In this document: positions 57,300-64,000 of the stretch, one piece after another
How positions within the stretch are numbered: the first letter of the stretch is position 1
Layout: each line of letters begins with the position of its first letter
Assembly (NCBI RefSeq): GCF_000730385.1
Contig: NZ_CP008849.1
Span: 372,001 to 436,000 of the forward strand
Direction of reading: 5' to 3'
From: Alteromonas australica
GTDB lineage: Bacteria; Pseudomonadota; Gammaproteobacteria; Enterobacterales; Alteromonadaceae
DNA length: 64,000 nt
Made by a program: the position numbers and the translations under genes
The notes under the pieces: model-generated
What the model saw: the letters and a program-made list of their open reading frames with translations, nothing else
The model's database searches: none
What the model was told of the DNA's origin: nothing

Positions 57300-58463
57300 A
57301 TGGCGCAGATGCAACCCATTCGTATGGGAATGATTGGTGGTGGGGAAGGTGCGTTCATCGGGGCTGTGCATCGCCATGCGGCGGGATTAGATGGTCACTA
57401 CACACTCGTGTGTGGTGCGTTTAGCCGCAACGAAGAAAACAACCTTCGCACCGCTGAAGCCTTAAATGTTGCCAAAGCCCGTACTTACGATAATTGGCAG
57501 TTTATGTTGGAAGAAGAGTCTCGTCTTCCTGAAGATGAACGTATGCAAGTGGTGGTTATCGTTACTCCTAATCATTTGCATGTGCCTATATCTATTGCCG
57601 CCATTAAGGCCGGTTTTCATGTGTTTTGTGAAAAGCCAGCTGGTGTGAATCTCCATGAAGTTATTACGCTACAAGATACGCTCAATGCGTCTCATTCCTT
57701 GTATGGACTGGCGCATACCTATCTAGGCTACCCCATGGTTTGGCAAGCAAAGCATATGGTGGAAAGTGGGCAGCTTGGCACAATCAGAAAAGTATTTGTG
57801 GAATACCCTCAAGGGTGGCTTTCAGCGAATGAAGAAAGTCATAACAAGCAAGCTGCATGGCGGACAGACCCAGAGCTCGCAGGGGGCAGCGGCTGTATGG
57901 GCGATATAGGCACACATGCTTTCGGCTTAGTTGAATTTGTTTTAAACGATTACGTGAACGCACTGAGTGGCGAATTATATACCCATGTTGAGGGTCGTCG
58001 CCTAGATGACGATGGTGCTGCGCTTATTAAAACGAAAAAGGGAGCAACAGGTGTGCTGATTGCTAGCCAGGTCTGTGCGGGAGAGGAAAATGCACTCAAA
58101 ATTCGCGTTTATGGCGAGAAGGGCGGAATTGAGTGGAAGCAAATGGAGCCCAATTCTCTCGTGTATCGTCCTACTGATGCACCCTATCAAGTGCTACGCG
58201 CTGGCCTAGGTCAAGCCGGCTTGTGCGATCAAGCAATCAGCCGGTGCCGTATTCCAGGTGGTCACCCAGAAGGGTATTTAGAGGCCATGGCAAATCTATA
58301 CACGGGTTTCGCCAACGCCATTAGAGAAGGCCAAACCGGGCAAGCTGATGGGGTGCCTGGTGTGAAGTCTGGTTTGCGAGGCATGGTCTTTATTGATGCC
58401 ATGTTGGCCAGTGCCCAGAGCGAGCAAAAATGGCAAACCGTCAGCGACGTAGGCACGCAATAA
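57300..58463 (+). CDS. Gfo/Idh/MocA-family NAD(P) oxidoreductase
   Basis: A 387-residue cytoplasmic dehydrogenase. The Rossmann motif is GMIGGGEGAFIGAVHRHAA (about residues 9-27). The family's catalytic lysine lies in CEKPAGVNL (near 111), and the second conserved motif is GDIGTHAFGLVEF with the active-site Asp/His. Members oxidise or reduce sugars and inositols, often at C3. GGGAG before the ATG sets the start. It is the first gene of the operon controlled by the LacI operator and is followed by the isomerase at 58518; a weak hairpin lies just after its stop codon. Confidence 0.94.
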   Translation: MAQMQPIRMGMIGGGEGAFIGAVHRHAAGLDGHYTLVCGAFSRNEENNLRTAEALNVAKARTYDNWQFMLEEESRLPEDERMQVVVIVTPNHLHVPISIAAIKAGFHVFCEKPAGVNLHEVITLQDTLNASHSLYGLAHTYLGYPMVWQAKHMVESGQLGTIRKVFVEYPQGWLSANEESHNKQAAWRTDPELAGGSGCMGDIGTHAFGLVEFVLNDYVNALSGELYTHVEGRRLDDDGAALIKTKKGATGVLIASQVCAGEENALKIRVYGEKGGIEWKQMEPNSLVYRPTDAPYQVLRAGLGQAGLCDQAISRCRIPGGHPEGYLEAMANLYTGFANAIREGQTGQADGVPGVKSGLRGMVFIDAMLASAQSEQKWQTVSDVGTQ

Positions 58464-58517
58464 AAAGCCTTTATGGGCTTTAATTCACAATTAATCACCG
58501 AATAAAGGTAACTTCCT

Positions 58518-59600
58518 ATGGCGAGCGAAAGCACAACATCTTCTCTTGGCACAATAAAGGGGCCTGCAATCTTCTTAGCCCAATTTATGGGTCAAGAGGC
58601 ACCTTTCGATACATTAGAAAATATGGCGAAGTGGGCTGCGTCTCAAGGGTATAAGGGTATCCAAGTACCTACCGACCCTAAATTGTTTGATTTAGAAAAA
58701 GCGGCAGAGAGCCAACAGTACTGCGACGACATTGCACAGGTGTGTCGTCAGGCCGGGGTAGAGATCACCGAGTTATCAACACATTTGCAAGGGCAGTTGG
58801 TGGCCGTTCATCCAGCCTACGACGAGCTATTTGATAACTTTGCGCCACCCCATCTGCATGGAAAACCAAAAGCAAGAACAGAATGGGCCGTCAATCAATT
58901 GAAGTGCGCAGCTATCGCCAGCCAGCGTTTAGGGCTTAAGGCACATGCCACTTTTTCTGGCGCGTTAATGTGGCATTTAGTGTATCCATGGCCGCAGCGC
59001 CCAGCAGGGCTAGTAGCGCAAGGCTTTGCTGAATTAGCAAAACGGTGGCTACCTATTCTAGATGCGTTTGATGCGGCAGGTGTAGATGTTTGTTACGAAA
59101 TTCACCCCGGCGAAGATCTGCATGACGGCGCCTCCTTCGAGCAATTTTTAGCTGCGGTTAACGACCACCCCCGTGCGAATATTTTGTTCGACCCAAGCCA
59201 CTTTGTGCTACAGCAATTGGATTATCTCGATTTCATCGACCGTTACCACGCTCGCATAAAAATGTTTCATGTGAAAGATGCAGAGTTTAACCCCAATGGG
59301 CGTAGCGGGGTGTACGGAGGGTATCAAGACTGGCAATCCCGCCCAGGGCGTTTTCGTTCCCTTGGCGATGGTCAAGTCGACTTCAAAGGCATTTTTAGCA
59401 AGCTCACGCAATATGGGTTTAACGGCTGGGCAGTACTGGAATGGGAATGCTGTCTGAAGGATTCAGCGCAAGGCGCTGCTGAAGGCGCGCCTTTTATTGC
59501 TCAACACATCATTCAGCCTACAGGGTATGCCTTTGATGACTTCGCCGGCGGGGAAGTCAGCACCGAAAAAAATAACCGCATTCTTGGTATTAACGACTAG
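58518..59600 (+). CDS. Cytoplasmic sugar isomerase/epimerase-like TIM barrel
   Basis: A 360-residue AP-endonuclease-2-type barrel without a signal peptide. Metal-site motifs are seen: CYEIHPGEDLHDG, NILFDPSHFVL, KMFHVKDAEFNP and VLEWECCLKD. It is longer than the two exported paralogues of this locus (301 and 302 residues). The Glu/Asp/His set fits keto-sugar isomerisation or lyase chemistry on the product of the neighbouring Gfo/Idh enzyme. It is second in the operon. Confidence 0.9.
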   Translation: MASESTTSSLGTIKGPAIFLAQFMGQEAPFDTLENMAKWAASQGYKGIQVPTDPKLFDLEKAAESQQYCDDIAQVCRQAGVEITELSTHLQGQLVAVHPAYDELFDNFAPPHLHGKPKARTEWAVNQLKCAAIASQRLGLKAHATFSGALMWHLVYPWPQRPAGLVAQGFAELAKRWLPILDAFDAAGVDVCYEIHPGEDLHDGASFEQFLAAVNDHPRANILFDPSHFVLQQLDYLDFIDRYHARIKMFHVKDAEFNPNGRSGVYGGYQDWQSRPGRFRSLGDGQVDFKGIFSKLTQYGFNGWAVLEWECCLKDSAQGAAEGAPFIAQHIIQPTGYAFDDFAGGEVSTEKNNRILGIND

Positions 59601-59629
59601 CTGGCCACTGACAAAGGATAACAATAATC

Positions 59630-60847
59630 ATGATAAACCTACGTCTGAGCATAATGATGTTTTTGCAGTTCTTTATTTGGGGTGGCTGGTTTGTCACTTT
59701 AGGGACTTACTTAGCCAATACGCTAGCCGCTAGCGGTGGGCAAATAGGCATGGCATTTTCGACCCAAAGCTGGGGCGCAATTATTGCCCCGTTTGTGGTA
59801 GGGCTAATTGCAGATAGGTTCTTTAACGCAGAACGTATTTTGGGTGTGCTTCATATTGTAGGCGCAATACTGATGTACTTTATGTATCAAGCCGACAATT
59901 TTGTTGCCTTTTACCCGTATGTGCTGGGCTACATGGTGGTGTATATGCCTACTCTGGCATTGGTGAATGCGGTGGCATTCGGCCAAATGCAAGACCCGTC
60001 GAAAGAGTTCGGCAAGGTACGGGTTTGGGGAACCATAGGCTGGATTGTGGCGGGGCTAATGATTAGCTACGTATTTTCCTGGGACTCAGCGGTAGCTATT
60101 GCTGATGGGCAACTGCGCTATACCTTCTTATTGTGTGCTGTCGCCTCATTATTACTAGGGGTGTTTAGTTTCAGCCTGCCAAACACGCCGCCCAAAGCCG
60201 TAGGGCAAAAAACAGGTATTCGCGAGCTACTCGGGTTAGATGCGCTGGTTTTGCTAAAAGATAAAAACTTCTTAGTGTTTTTTCTCTCCTCGGTTCTTAT
60301 TTGTATTCCACTGGCCTTTTATTACCAGAACGCTAACCCATTTTTAACGGAAATTGGTGTTGAGAATGCCACTGGGAAAATGACGTTGGGGCAAGTCTCT
60401 GAAGTGCTTTTCATGCTTGCCTTGCCTATTTTTCTTAATCGGTTCGGCCTTAAAGTTACCCTGCTGATTGGCATGGCGGCATGGGTTCTCAGGTACGTGC
60501 TGTTTGCCTACGGGAACGCCGATGAAACCTTGTACATGCTGATCGTGGGTATAGCTCTTCACGGTATTTGTTACGATTTCTTTTTTGTGTCAGGGCAAAT
60601 CTATACAGACGCCAAGGCAGGAGAATCTGCAAAAAGTGCAGCTCAAGGGCTTATCACCTTGGCTACCTATGGCGTAGGCATGCTGGTGGGGTTTGCAGTA
60701 GCAGGCATGATCACAGATCGCTACACCACGGAAGCCTCAGTTCACGAATGGCAACAAATTTGGCTATTCCCCGCTGCATTTGCTGCGGTGGTCTTCCTTA
60801 TTTTTCTTTTCATGTTCAAAAGCGAGAAGGAAAAAATCAATGCTTAA
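59630..60847 (+). CDS. NHS-family (NupG-like) MFS transporter
   Basis: A 405-residue inner-membrane transporter with 12 TM segments of the nucleoside:H+ symporter family. Its start, LRLSIMMFLQFFIWGGWFVTLG, is typical of the family. Related proteins in sugar clusters import sugars or keto-sugars rather than nucleosides. Its 3' end overlaps the start of the next gene by 8 bp. In this operon it probably carries the oxidised or cleaved sugar into the cytoplasm. Confidence 0.9.
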   Translation: MINLRLSIMMFLQFFIWGGWFVTLGTYLANTLAASGGQIGMAFSTQSWGAIIAPFVVGLIADRFFNAERILGVLHIVGAILMYFMYQADNFVAFYPYVLGYMVVYMPTLALVNAVAFGQMQDPSKEFGKVRVWGTIGWIVAGLMISYVFSWDSAVAIADGQLRYTFLLCAVASLLLGVFSFSLPNTPPKAVGQKTGIRELLGLDALVLLKDKNFLVFFLSSVLICIPLAFYYQNANPFLTEIGVENATGKMTLGQVSEVLFMLALPIFLNRFGLKVTLLIGMAAWVLRYVLFAYGNADETLYMLIVGIALHGICYDFFFVSGQIYTDAKAGESAKSAAQGLITLATYGVGMLVGFAVAGMITDRYTTEASVHEWQQIWLFPAAFAAVVFLIFLFMFKSEKEKINA

Positions 60848-61748
60848 TCACAGCAGAAGGCACCTCATTAAAGCCATGACATACACAGGTGCGGGGATAC
60901 TGGCAGGTTCTTCAGTACTCGCCCATGGGCAACCGCTAAATACCCAAAACGCGGAAGGAACAGGCATGCCAAAGTTAAAGGGAAATATAAATCATTCGGT
61001 GAGTCGATGGACGTACGGTAGCCTCACTATTGAAGAGTTATGCCAAACAGTGAAATCCCTCGGCTTTAACGCCATTGATTTAGTCGGGCCAGAAGATTGG
61101 CCCGTGCTCAAACAATATGGCATTGATTCGTCAATGTGTAATGGTGCGGAAATTGGGCTAGAAGATGGTTTTATCCACCCTCAGCATCACGATGAATTAG
61201 TGGAACGGTACTTAGCACATATCGACTTAGTCGCGGATGCCGGCTATCGCAACCTCATTTGTTTTAGCGGTAACGCTCGAGGAATGGGTCGGCAGGAAGG
61301 GCTCGAAAATGCAGTCAAAGGGCTGCAACGCATATTGCCTCACGCAGAAAAGCGAGGGGTGACTATTTTTATGGAATTGTTTAATAGTAAAGTCGATCAC
61401 CCCGACTACATGGCCGACAATTCGGCCTGGGGAATTGAGTTATGCCAAGCGCTCAATAGCCCTCATTTTTCTCTGCTATATGACATTTACCATATGCAAA
61501 TTAATGAAGGCGACATTATTCATACCATTCAACAGTATCACCACTATTTCGGCCACTATCACACCGCCGGTGTACCAGGGCGTCACGAAATAGATCACAC
61601 CCAGGAATTAAATTATGCAGCCATAGCTCGGGCCATTAGAGAAACCGGGTTTGATGGCTATTTAGCACAGGAATTTATTCCAACACCGAAGAGTAGAGCA
61701 GGCAAGATAGCGTCGCTTCGCCAAGCGATTGAAATCTGCGATATATGA
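60840..61748 (+). CDS. Tat-exported hydroxypyruvate-isomerase-like TIM barrel
   Basis: A 302-residue protein with a Tat-type SRRHLIKAM signal ending near AHGQ (about residue 31). The barrel shows VKSLGFNAIDLVGPEDWPVL, ELFNSKVDHPDYM, LLYDIYHMQINEGD and GHYHTAGVPGRHE, the His/Glu/Asp set of hydroxypyruvate-isomerase-like enzymes. The ATG at 60840 follows AAGGAA and overlaps the transporter gene by 8 bp; in-frame starts upstream would lie inside the transporter. Its export puts it in the same compartment as the GMC dehydrogenase encoded next. Confidence 0.9.
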   Translation: MLNHSRRHLIKAMTYTGAGILAGSSVLAHGQPLNTQNAEGTGMPKLKGNINHSVSRWTYGSLTIEELCQTVKSLGFNAIDLVGPEDWPVLKQYGIDSSMCNGAEIGLEDGFIHPQHHDELVERYLAHIDLVADAGYRNLICFSGNARGMGRQEGLENAVKGLQRILPHAEKRGVTIFMELFNSKVDHPDYMADNSAWGIELCQALNSPHFSLLYDIYHMQINEGDIIHTIQQYHHYFGHYHTAGVPGRHEIDHTQELNYAAIARAIRETGFDGYLAQEFIPTPKSRAGKIASLRQAIEICDI

Positions 61749-61798
61749 TTTTTAATGCACAGCCGCAAGGGTCGGCAACAGTGCAAAAGGGGTAGGAA

Positions 61799-63484
61799 AT
61801 GGCAAATAACGACTATGATGCAATTGTGGTTGGCTCAGGTATTAGTGGCGGATGGGCAGCAAAAGAGTTGTCTGAGAAAGGCCTAAAGGTATTAATGCTA
61901 GAGCGCGGAAAAAATATAGAGCACATAAAAGACTATAAAAATGCGCATAAAGAGGATTGGGATTTTCCTCATCGGGATTTAGCTACCCAAGCAATGAAAA
62001 TTGAATATCCGGTACTGAAGCGCGATTACCCACTGAATGAAAAAACCTATGGCATGTGGGCGAATGAAAAAGAAAACCCTTACACAGAAGATAAGCGCTT
62101 CGATTGGTATCGCGGTTATCACGTGGGTGGCCGCTCTCTACTTTGGGGAAGACAAAGTTATCGTCTAAATAGAGAAGATTTTGAAGCCAATGGGAAAGAA
62201 GGCATTGCTGTTGATTGGCCCATTCGATATGAAGATATCGCCCCTTGGTACGACTATGTAGAAAAATTTGCAGGCATCAGTGGAAATCGGGATGGGTTAG
62301 ATGTACTCCCTGATGGCATCTTTCAGCCAGCCATGGCACTAAATTGCGTAGAAAAAGACGTGGCAGCAAGAGTTAAAAAAGCATTTAAGGGCAGTCGCCA
62401 TATTATTTCTGGGCGCACTTCTAACATGACAGAACCTAAGCCGGAACACGGTAGAGTGAATTGTCAGTACCGCAATAAATGTTGGCTAGGTTGTCCTTTC
62501 GGAGGCTATTTCAGTACGCAAAGTTCCACGTTGCCAGCTGCTATGAAAACTGGAAATTTGACGTTACGTCCTTTCTCCATTGTAAAAGAAATTTTATACG
62601 ATAAAGATAAAAAGCGAGCCACTGGCGTTGAAGTGATCGATGCCGAAACAAACCAAACCTACGTCTTTAAAAGTAAGATAGTGTTTGTAAATGCGTCTGC
62701 CTTTAATTCTACCTGGCTATTGATGAACTCTGCCACTGATGTTTGGGATGGCGGACTAGGCAGTAGCAGCGGAGAGCTGGGTCACAACGTTATGGATCAT
62801 CATTTCAGAGTGGGGGCTTCGGCGCCGGTGGAAGGATTTGAGGACAAATACACCTATGGCCGACGACCCAGTGGCTTTTACGTTCCTAGGTTTAGGAATT
62901 GGGGGAACGACAAACGTGATTACCTGCGTGGCTTTGGTTATCAAGGTGGAGCAGGACGTGGTGGTTGGAGTAAAGATGTGGCTGAACTTGGTGTGGGGGC
63001 AGGCTTAAAAGAAACGCTGTCAGAGCCAGGTGATTGGACAATTGGAATGACAGGGTTTGGGGAAATGCTTCCTGATCACGAGAACCGCATCTACCTGAAT
63101 AAAAAGGTCACCGATAAATGGGGGCTTCCGGTACTTGCCATGGATGTAGAAATTAAAGAAAACGAACTCAAAATGCGCAAAGACATGCAGCAAGATGCTA
63201 TGGAAATGTTTGAAGCGGCGGGGCTTAAAAACGTGCAAGGCTGGGATGCTGAGTATGCCCCGGGGATGGGTATTCATGAAATGGGTACGGCAAGAATGGG
63301 TAGAGATCCAAAAACCTCGGTACTCAACGGTCACAACCAAGTATGGGACGCCCCCAATGTGTTTGTCACTGACGGCGCTTGCATGACTTCAGCAAGCTGC
63401 GTTAATCCTTCGCTAACTTACATGGCACTTACTGCCAGAGCGGCCAGCTTTGCCGTAGAGGAACTCAAAAGAGGTAACCTTTAA
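61799..63484 (+). CDS. GMC-family dehydrogenase, catalytic subunit
   Basis: A 561-residue FAD enzyme. The FAD motif GSGISGGWAAKELSEKG begins at residue 12. The active-site pair is His493 (GIHEMGTARMG) and Asn536 (CVNPSLT). Three Cys residues, 222, 228 and 232 (CxxxxxCxxxC in NCQYRNKCWLGCPFGG), resemble the Fe-S-binding loop of FAD-dependent glucose dehydrogenase and gluconate 2-dehydrogenase. It has no signal peptide of its own. It overlaps the next gene, a Tat-signal-bearing subunit, by one base (TAATG), so it is probably exported as a folded complex by hitch-hiking. It likely oxidises a sugar or glycoside, passing electrons to the respiratory chain. Confidence 0.93.
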   Translation: MANNDYDAIVVGSGISGGWAAKELSEKGLKVLMLERGKNIEHIKDYKNAHKEDWDFPHRDLATQAMKIEYPVLKRDYPLNEKTYGMWANEKENPYTEDKRFDWYRGYHVGGRSLLWGRQSYRLNREDFEANGKEGIAVDWPIRYEDIAPWYDYVEKFAGISGNRDGLDVLPDGIFQPAMALNCVEKDVAARVKKAFKGSRHIISGRTSNMTEPKPEHGRVNCQYRNKCWLGCPFGGYFSTQSSTLPAAMKTGNLTLRPFSIVKEILYDKDKKRATGVEVIDAETNQTYVFKSKIVFVNASAFNSTWLLMNSATDVWDGGLGSSSGELGHNVMDHHFRVGASAPVEGFEDKYTYGRRPSGFYVPRFRNWGNDKRDYLRGFGYQGGAGRGGWSKDVAELGVGAGLKETLSEPGDWTIGMTGFGEMLPDHENRIYLNKKVTDKWGLPVLAMDVEIKENELKMRKDMQQDAMEMFEAAGLKNVQGWDAEYAPGMGIHEMGTARMGRDPKTSVLNGHNQVWDAPNVFVTDGACMTSASCVNPSLTYMALTARAASFAVEELKRGNL

Positions 63485-64000
63485 TGCAACGACGCGACTT
63501 ACTAAAACTGATAGCCACTGCTACCGGAACTATGATGGTAGGCGGGCAGGCTTTGGCCTATGACTTAGTGCAACCTGTACCCTTGAGTGATACCGGGTTT
63601 AGCAAAGACGAGGTTGCTTTGCTTAACGAAATGGGGGAGGTCATTCTACCTAAAACGGATACGCCAGGGGCAAAAGAGGCCAATGTGGGGGCGACAATGG
63701 CGGTGTTGGTTGCCGATTGCTACACGCCTGTCTTACAGAAAACCTTTAAGCAGGGGTTACTCGATATCAACAAGCGCTGTAAAAAAGCGTATGGCAACGA
63801 TTTTTTATTATTGTCTGCTGAACAACGAACTGCCCTTTTCAATACGCTAGACACAGAAGCGAAAGCTGCCAATCTTGCGAAAGGGTTGTCTGCAAATCTT
63901 GAAATGAGCCGCCCAAATCATTGGGAACCGGGTGATGCCGCCCCTGCGCCACATTACTTTACGTTACTAAAGCAATTAACCCTGTATTGCTTTTTTACCT
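63484..64000 (+). CDS. Gluconate 2-dehydrogenase subunit 3-like protein, 3' end outside window
   Basis: The first 172 codons are visible. A Tat signal (QRRDLLKLIATATG, ending near ALAYD at about residue 26) is followed by FSKDEVALLNEMGEVILPKTDTPGAKEANVG, the hallmark of the small subunit (Gluconate_2-dh3) of periplasmic GMC dehydrogenases. It starts one base inside the stop of the GMC gene. Its job is to carry the catalytic subunit through the Tat pathway and stabilise it. The C-terminus is cut by the window. Confidence 0.92.
   Translation, partial: MQRRDLLKLIATATGTMMVGGQALAYDLVQPVPLSDTGFSKDEVALLNEMGEVILPKTDTPGAKEANVGATMAVLVADCYTPVLQKTFKQGLLDINKRCKKAYGNDFLLLSAEQRTALFNTLDTEAKAANLAKGLSANLEMSRPNHWEPGDAAPAPHYFTLLKQLTLYCFFT

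Noticed and set aside
57212..57424. A 70-codon plus-strand frame overlapping the start of the Gfo/Idh gene
   Set aside because: It is out of frame with the conserved Rossmann motif and lacks a good ribosome-binding site.
58464..58481. AAAGCC/GGCTTT hairpin after the Gfo/Idh gene as a terminator
   Set aside because: Only six base pairs and no T-run; it lies inside an operon, so at most a weak processing signal.
60568..60879. A 103-codon frame over the end of the NHS transporter
   Set aside because: Shadow of the transporter gene, which has clear TM helices in its own frame.

Overview
The window looks like a chromosome segment of a marine gammaproteobacterium of the Alteromonas / Alteromonadaceae type. 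The reasons are the large TonB-dependent receptors of the Xanthomonas/Caulobacter-like class, a PL7 alginate lyase with carbohydrate-binding modules, a hybrid two-component regulator, a CheD-containing chemotaxis operon and the sequence of the tRNA-Phe 3' end. The genus is an inference; no rRNA gene or intact tRNA is present.

Positions 1-14051 are the right-hand part of an integrated element (genomic island or ICE). It carries a CzcA-type RND metal pump (5' end outside the window), a CDF metal exporter, small and decayed ORFs, an APC permease, and a leftward copper cluster (copA, copB, a CopL-like Cys/His-rich protein, a glutaredoxin-MauE fusion and a DUF305 membrane protein). A two-TM ion-channel-like protein follows. 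The island ends in a leftward tyrosine recombinase next to a 46-bp 3' fragment of tRNA-Phe, which is the attachment-site copy. The original tRNA terminator lies just beyond it, on the host side.

Positions 14052-23063 hold a cell-surface signalling locus: TonB receptor, PHP-domain lipoprotein, ECF sigma factor, FecR anti-sigma factor, and a second paralogous TonB receptor with an STN signalling domain. Positions 23280-28909 hold a TPR lipoprotein, the alginate lyase and a divergent VOC/YafY pair with a palindromic operator between them.

Positions 29027-35588 look like an iron-related uptake module: a Tat-exported, apparently circularly permuted D-amino-acid-oxidase-like flavoprotein, a TonB receptor and a PepSY membrane protein. 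These converge with an OmpR-type two-component system that is preceded by a Fur-like box. A divergent LysR/MFS pair follows.

Positions 38163-47031 are a complete chemotaxis operon: receptor, CheY, CheA, CheW, PAS receptor, CheR, CheD, CheB. CheA carries an unusual repeated Gly-Phe-Phe-Asp motif. Positions 47464-54840 contain small secreted and hypothetical proteins, a HAD hydrolase, an EamA transporter, a 65-aa peptide with a double-glycine-like leader, a 1296-aa hybrid histidine kinase/AraC regulator, a DksA-like zinc finger and a DUF3392 protein.

Positions 54946-64000 form a carbohydrate catabolic locus. A LacI regulator with two near-identical operators divides a Tat-exported TIM-barrel isomerase from a rightward operon: Gfo/Idh/MocA dehydrogenase, TIM-barrel isomerase, NHS-family transporter, second Tat-exported TIM-barrel isomerase, GMC dehydrogenase with an Fe-S-type Cys motif, and its Tat-signal-bearing subunit 3 (cut by the window end). 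The combination suggests oxidation of a glycoside at C3 in the periplasm, followed by elimination/isomerisation and uptake. The substrate cannot be read from the sequence.
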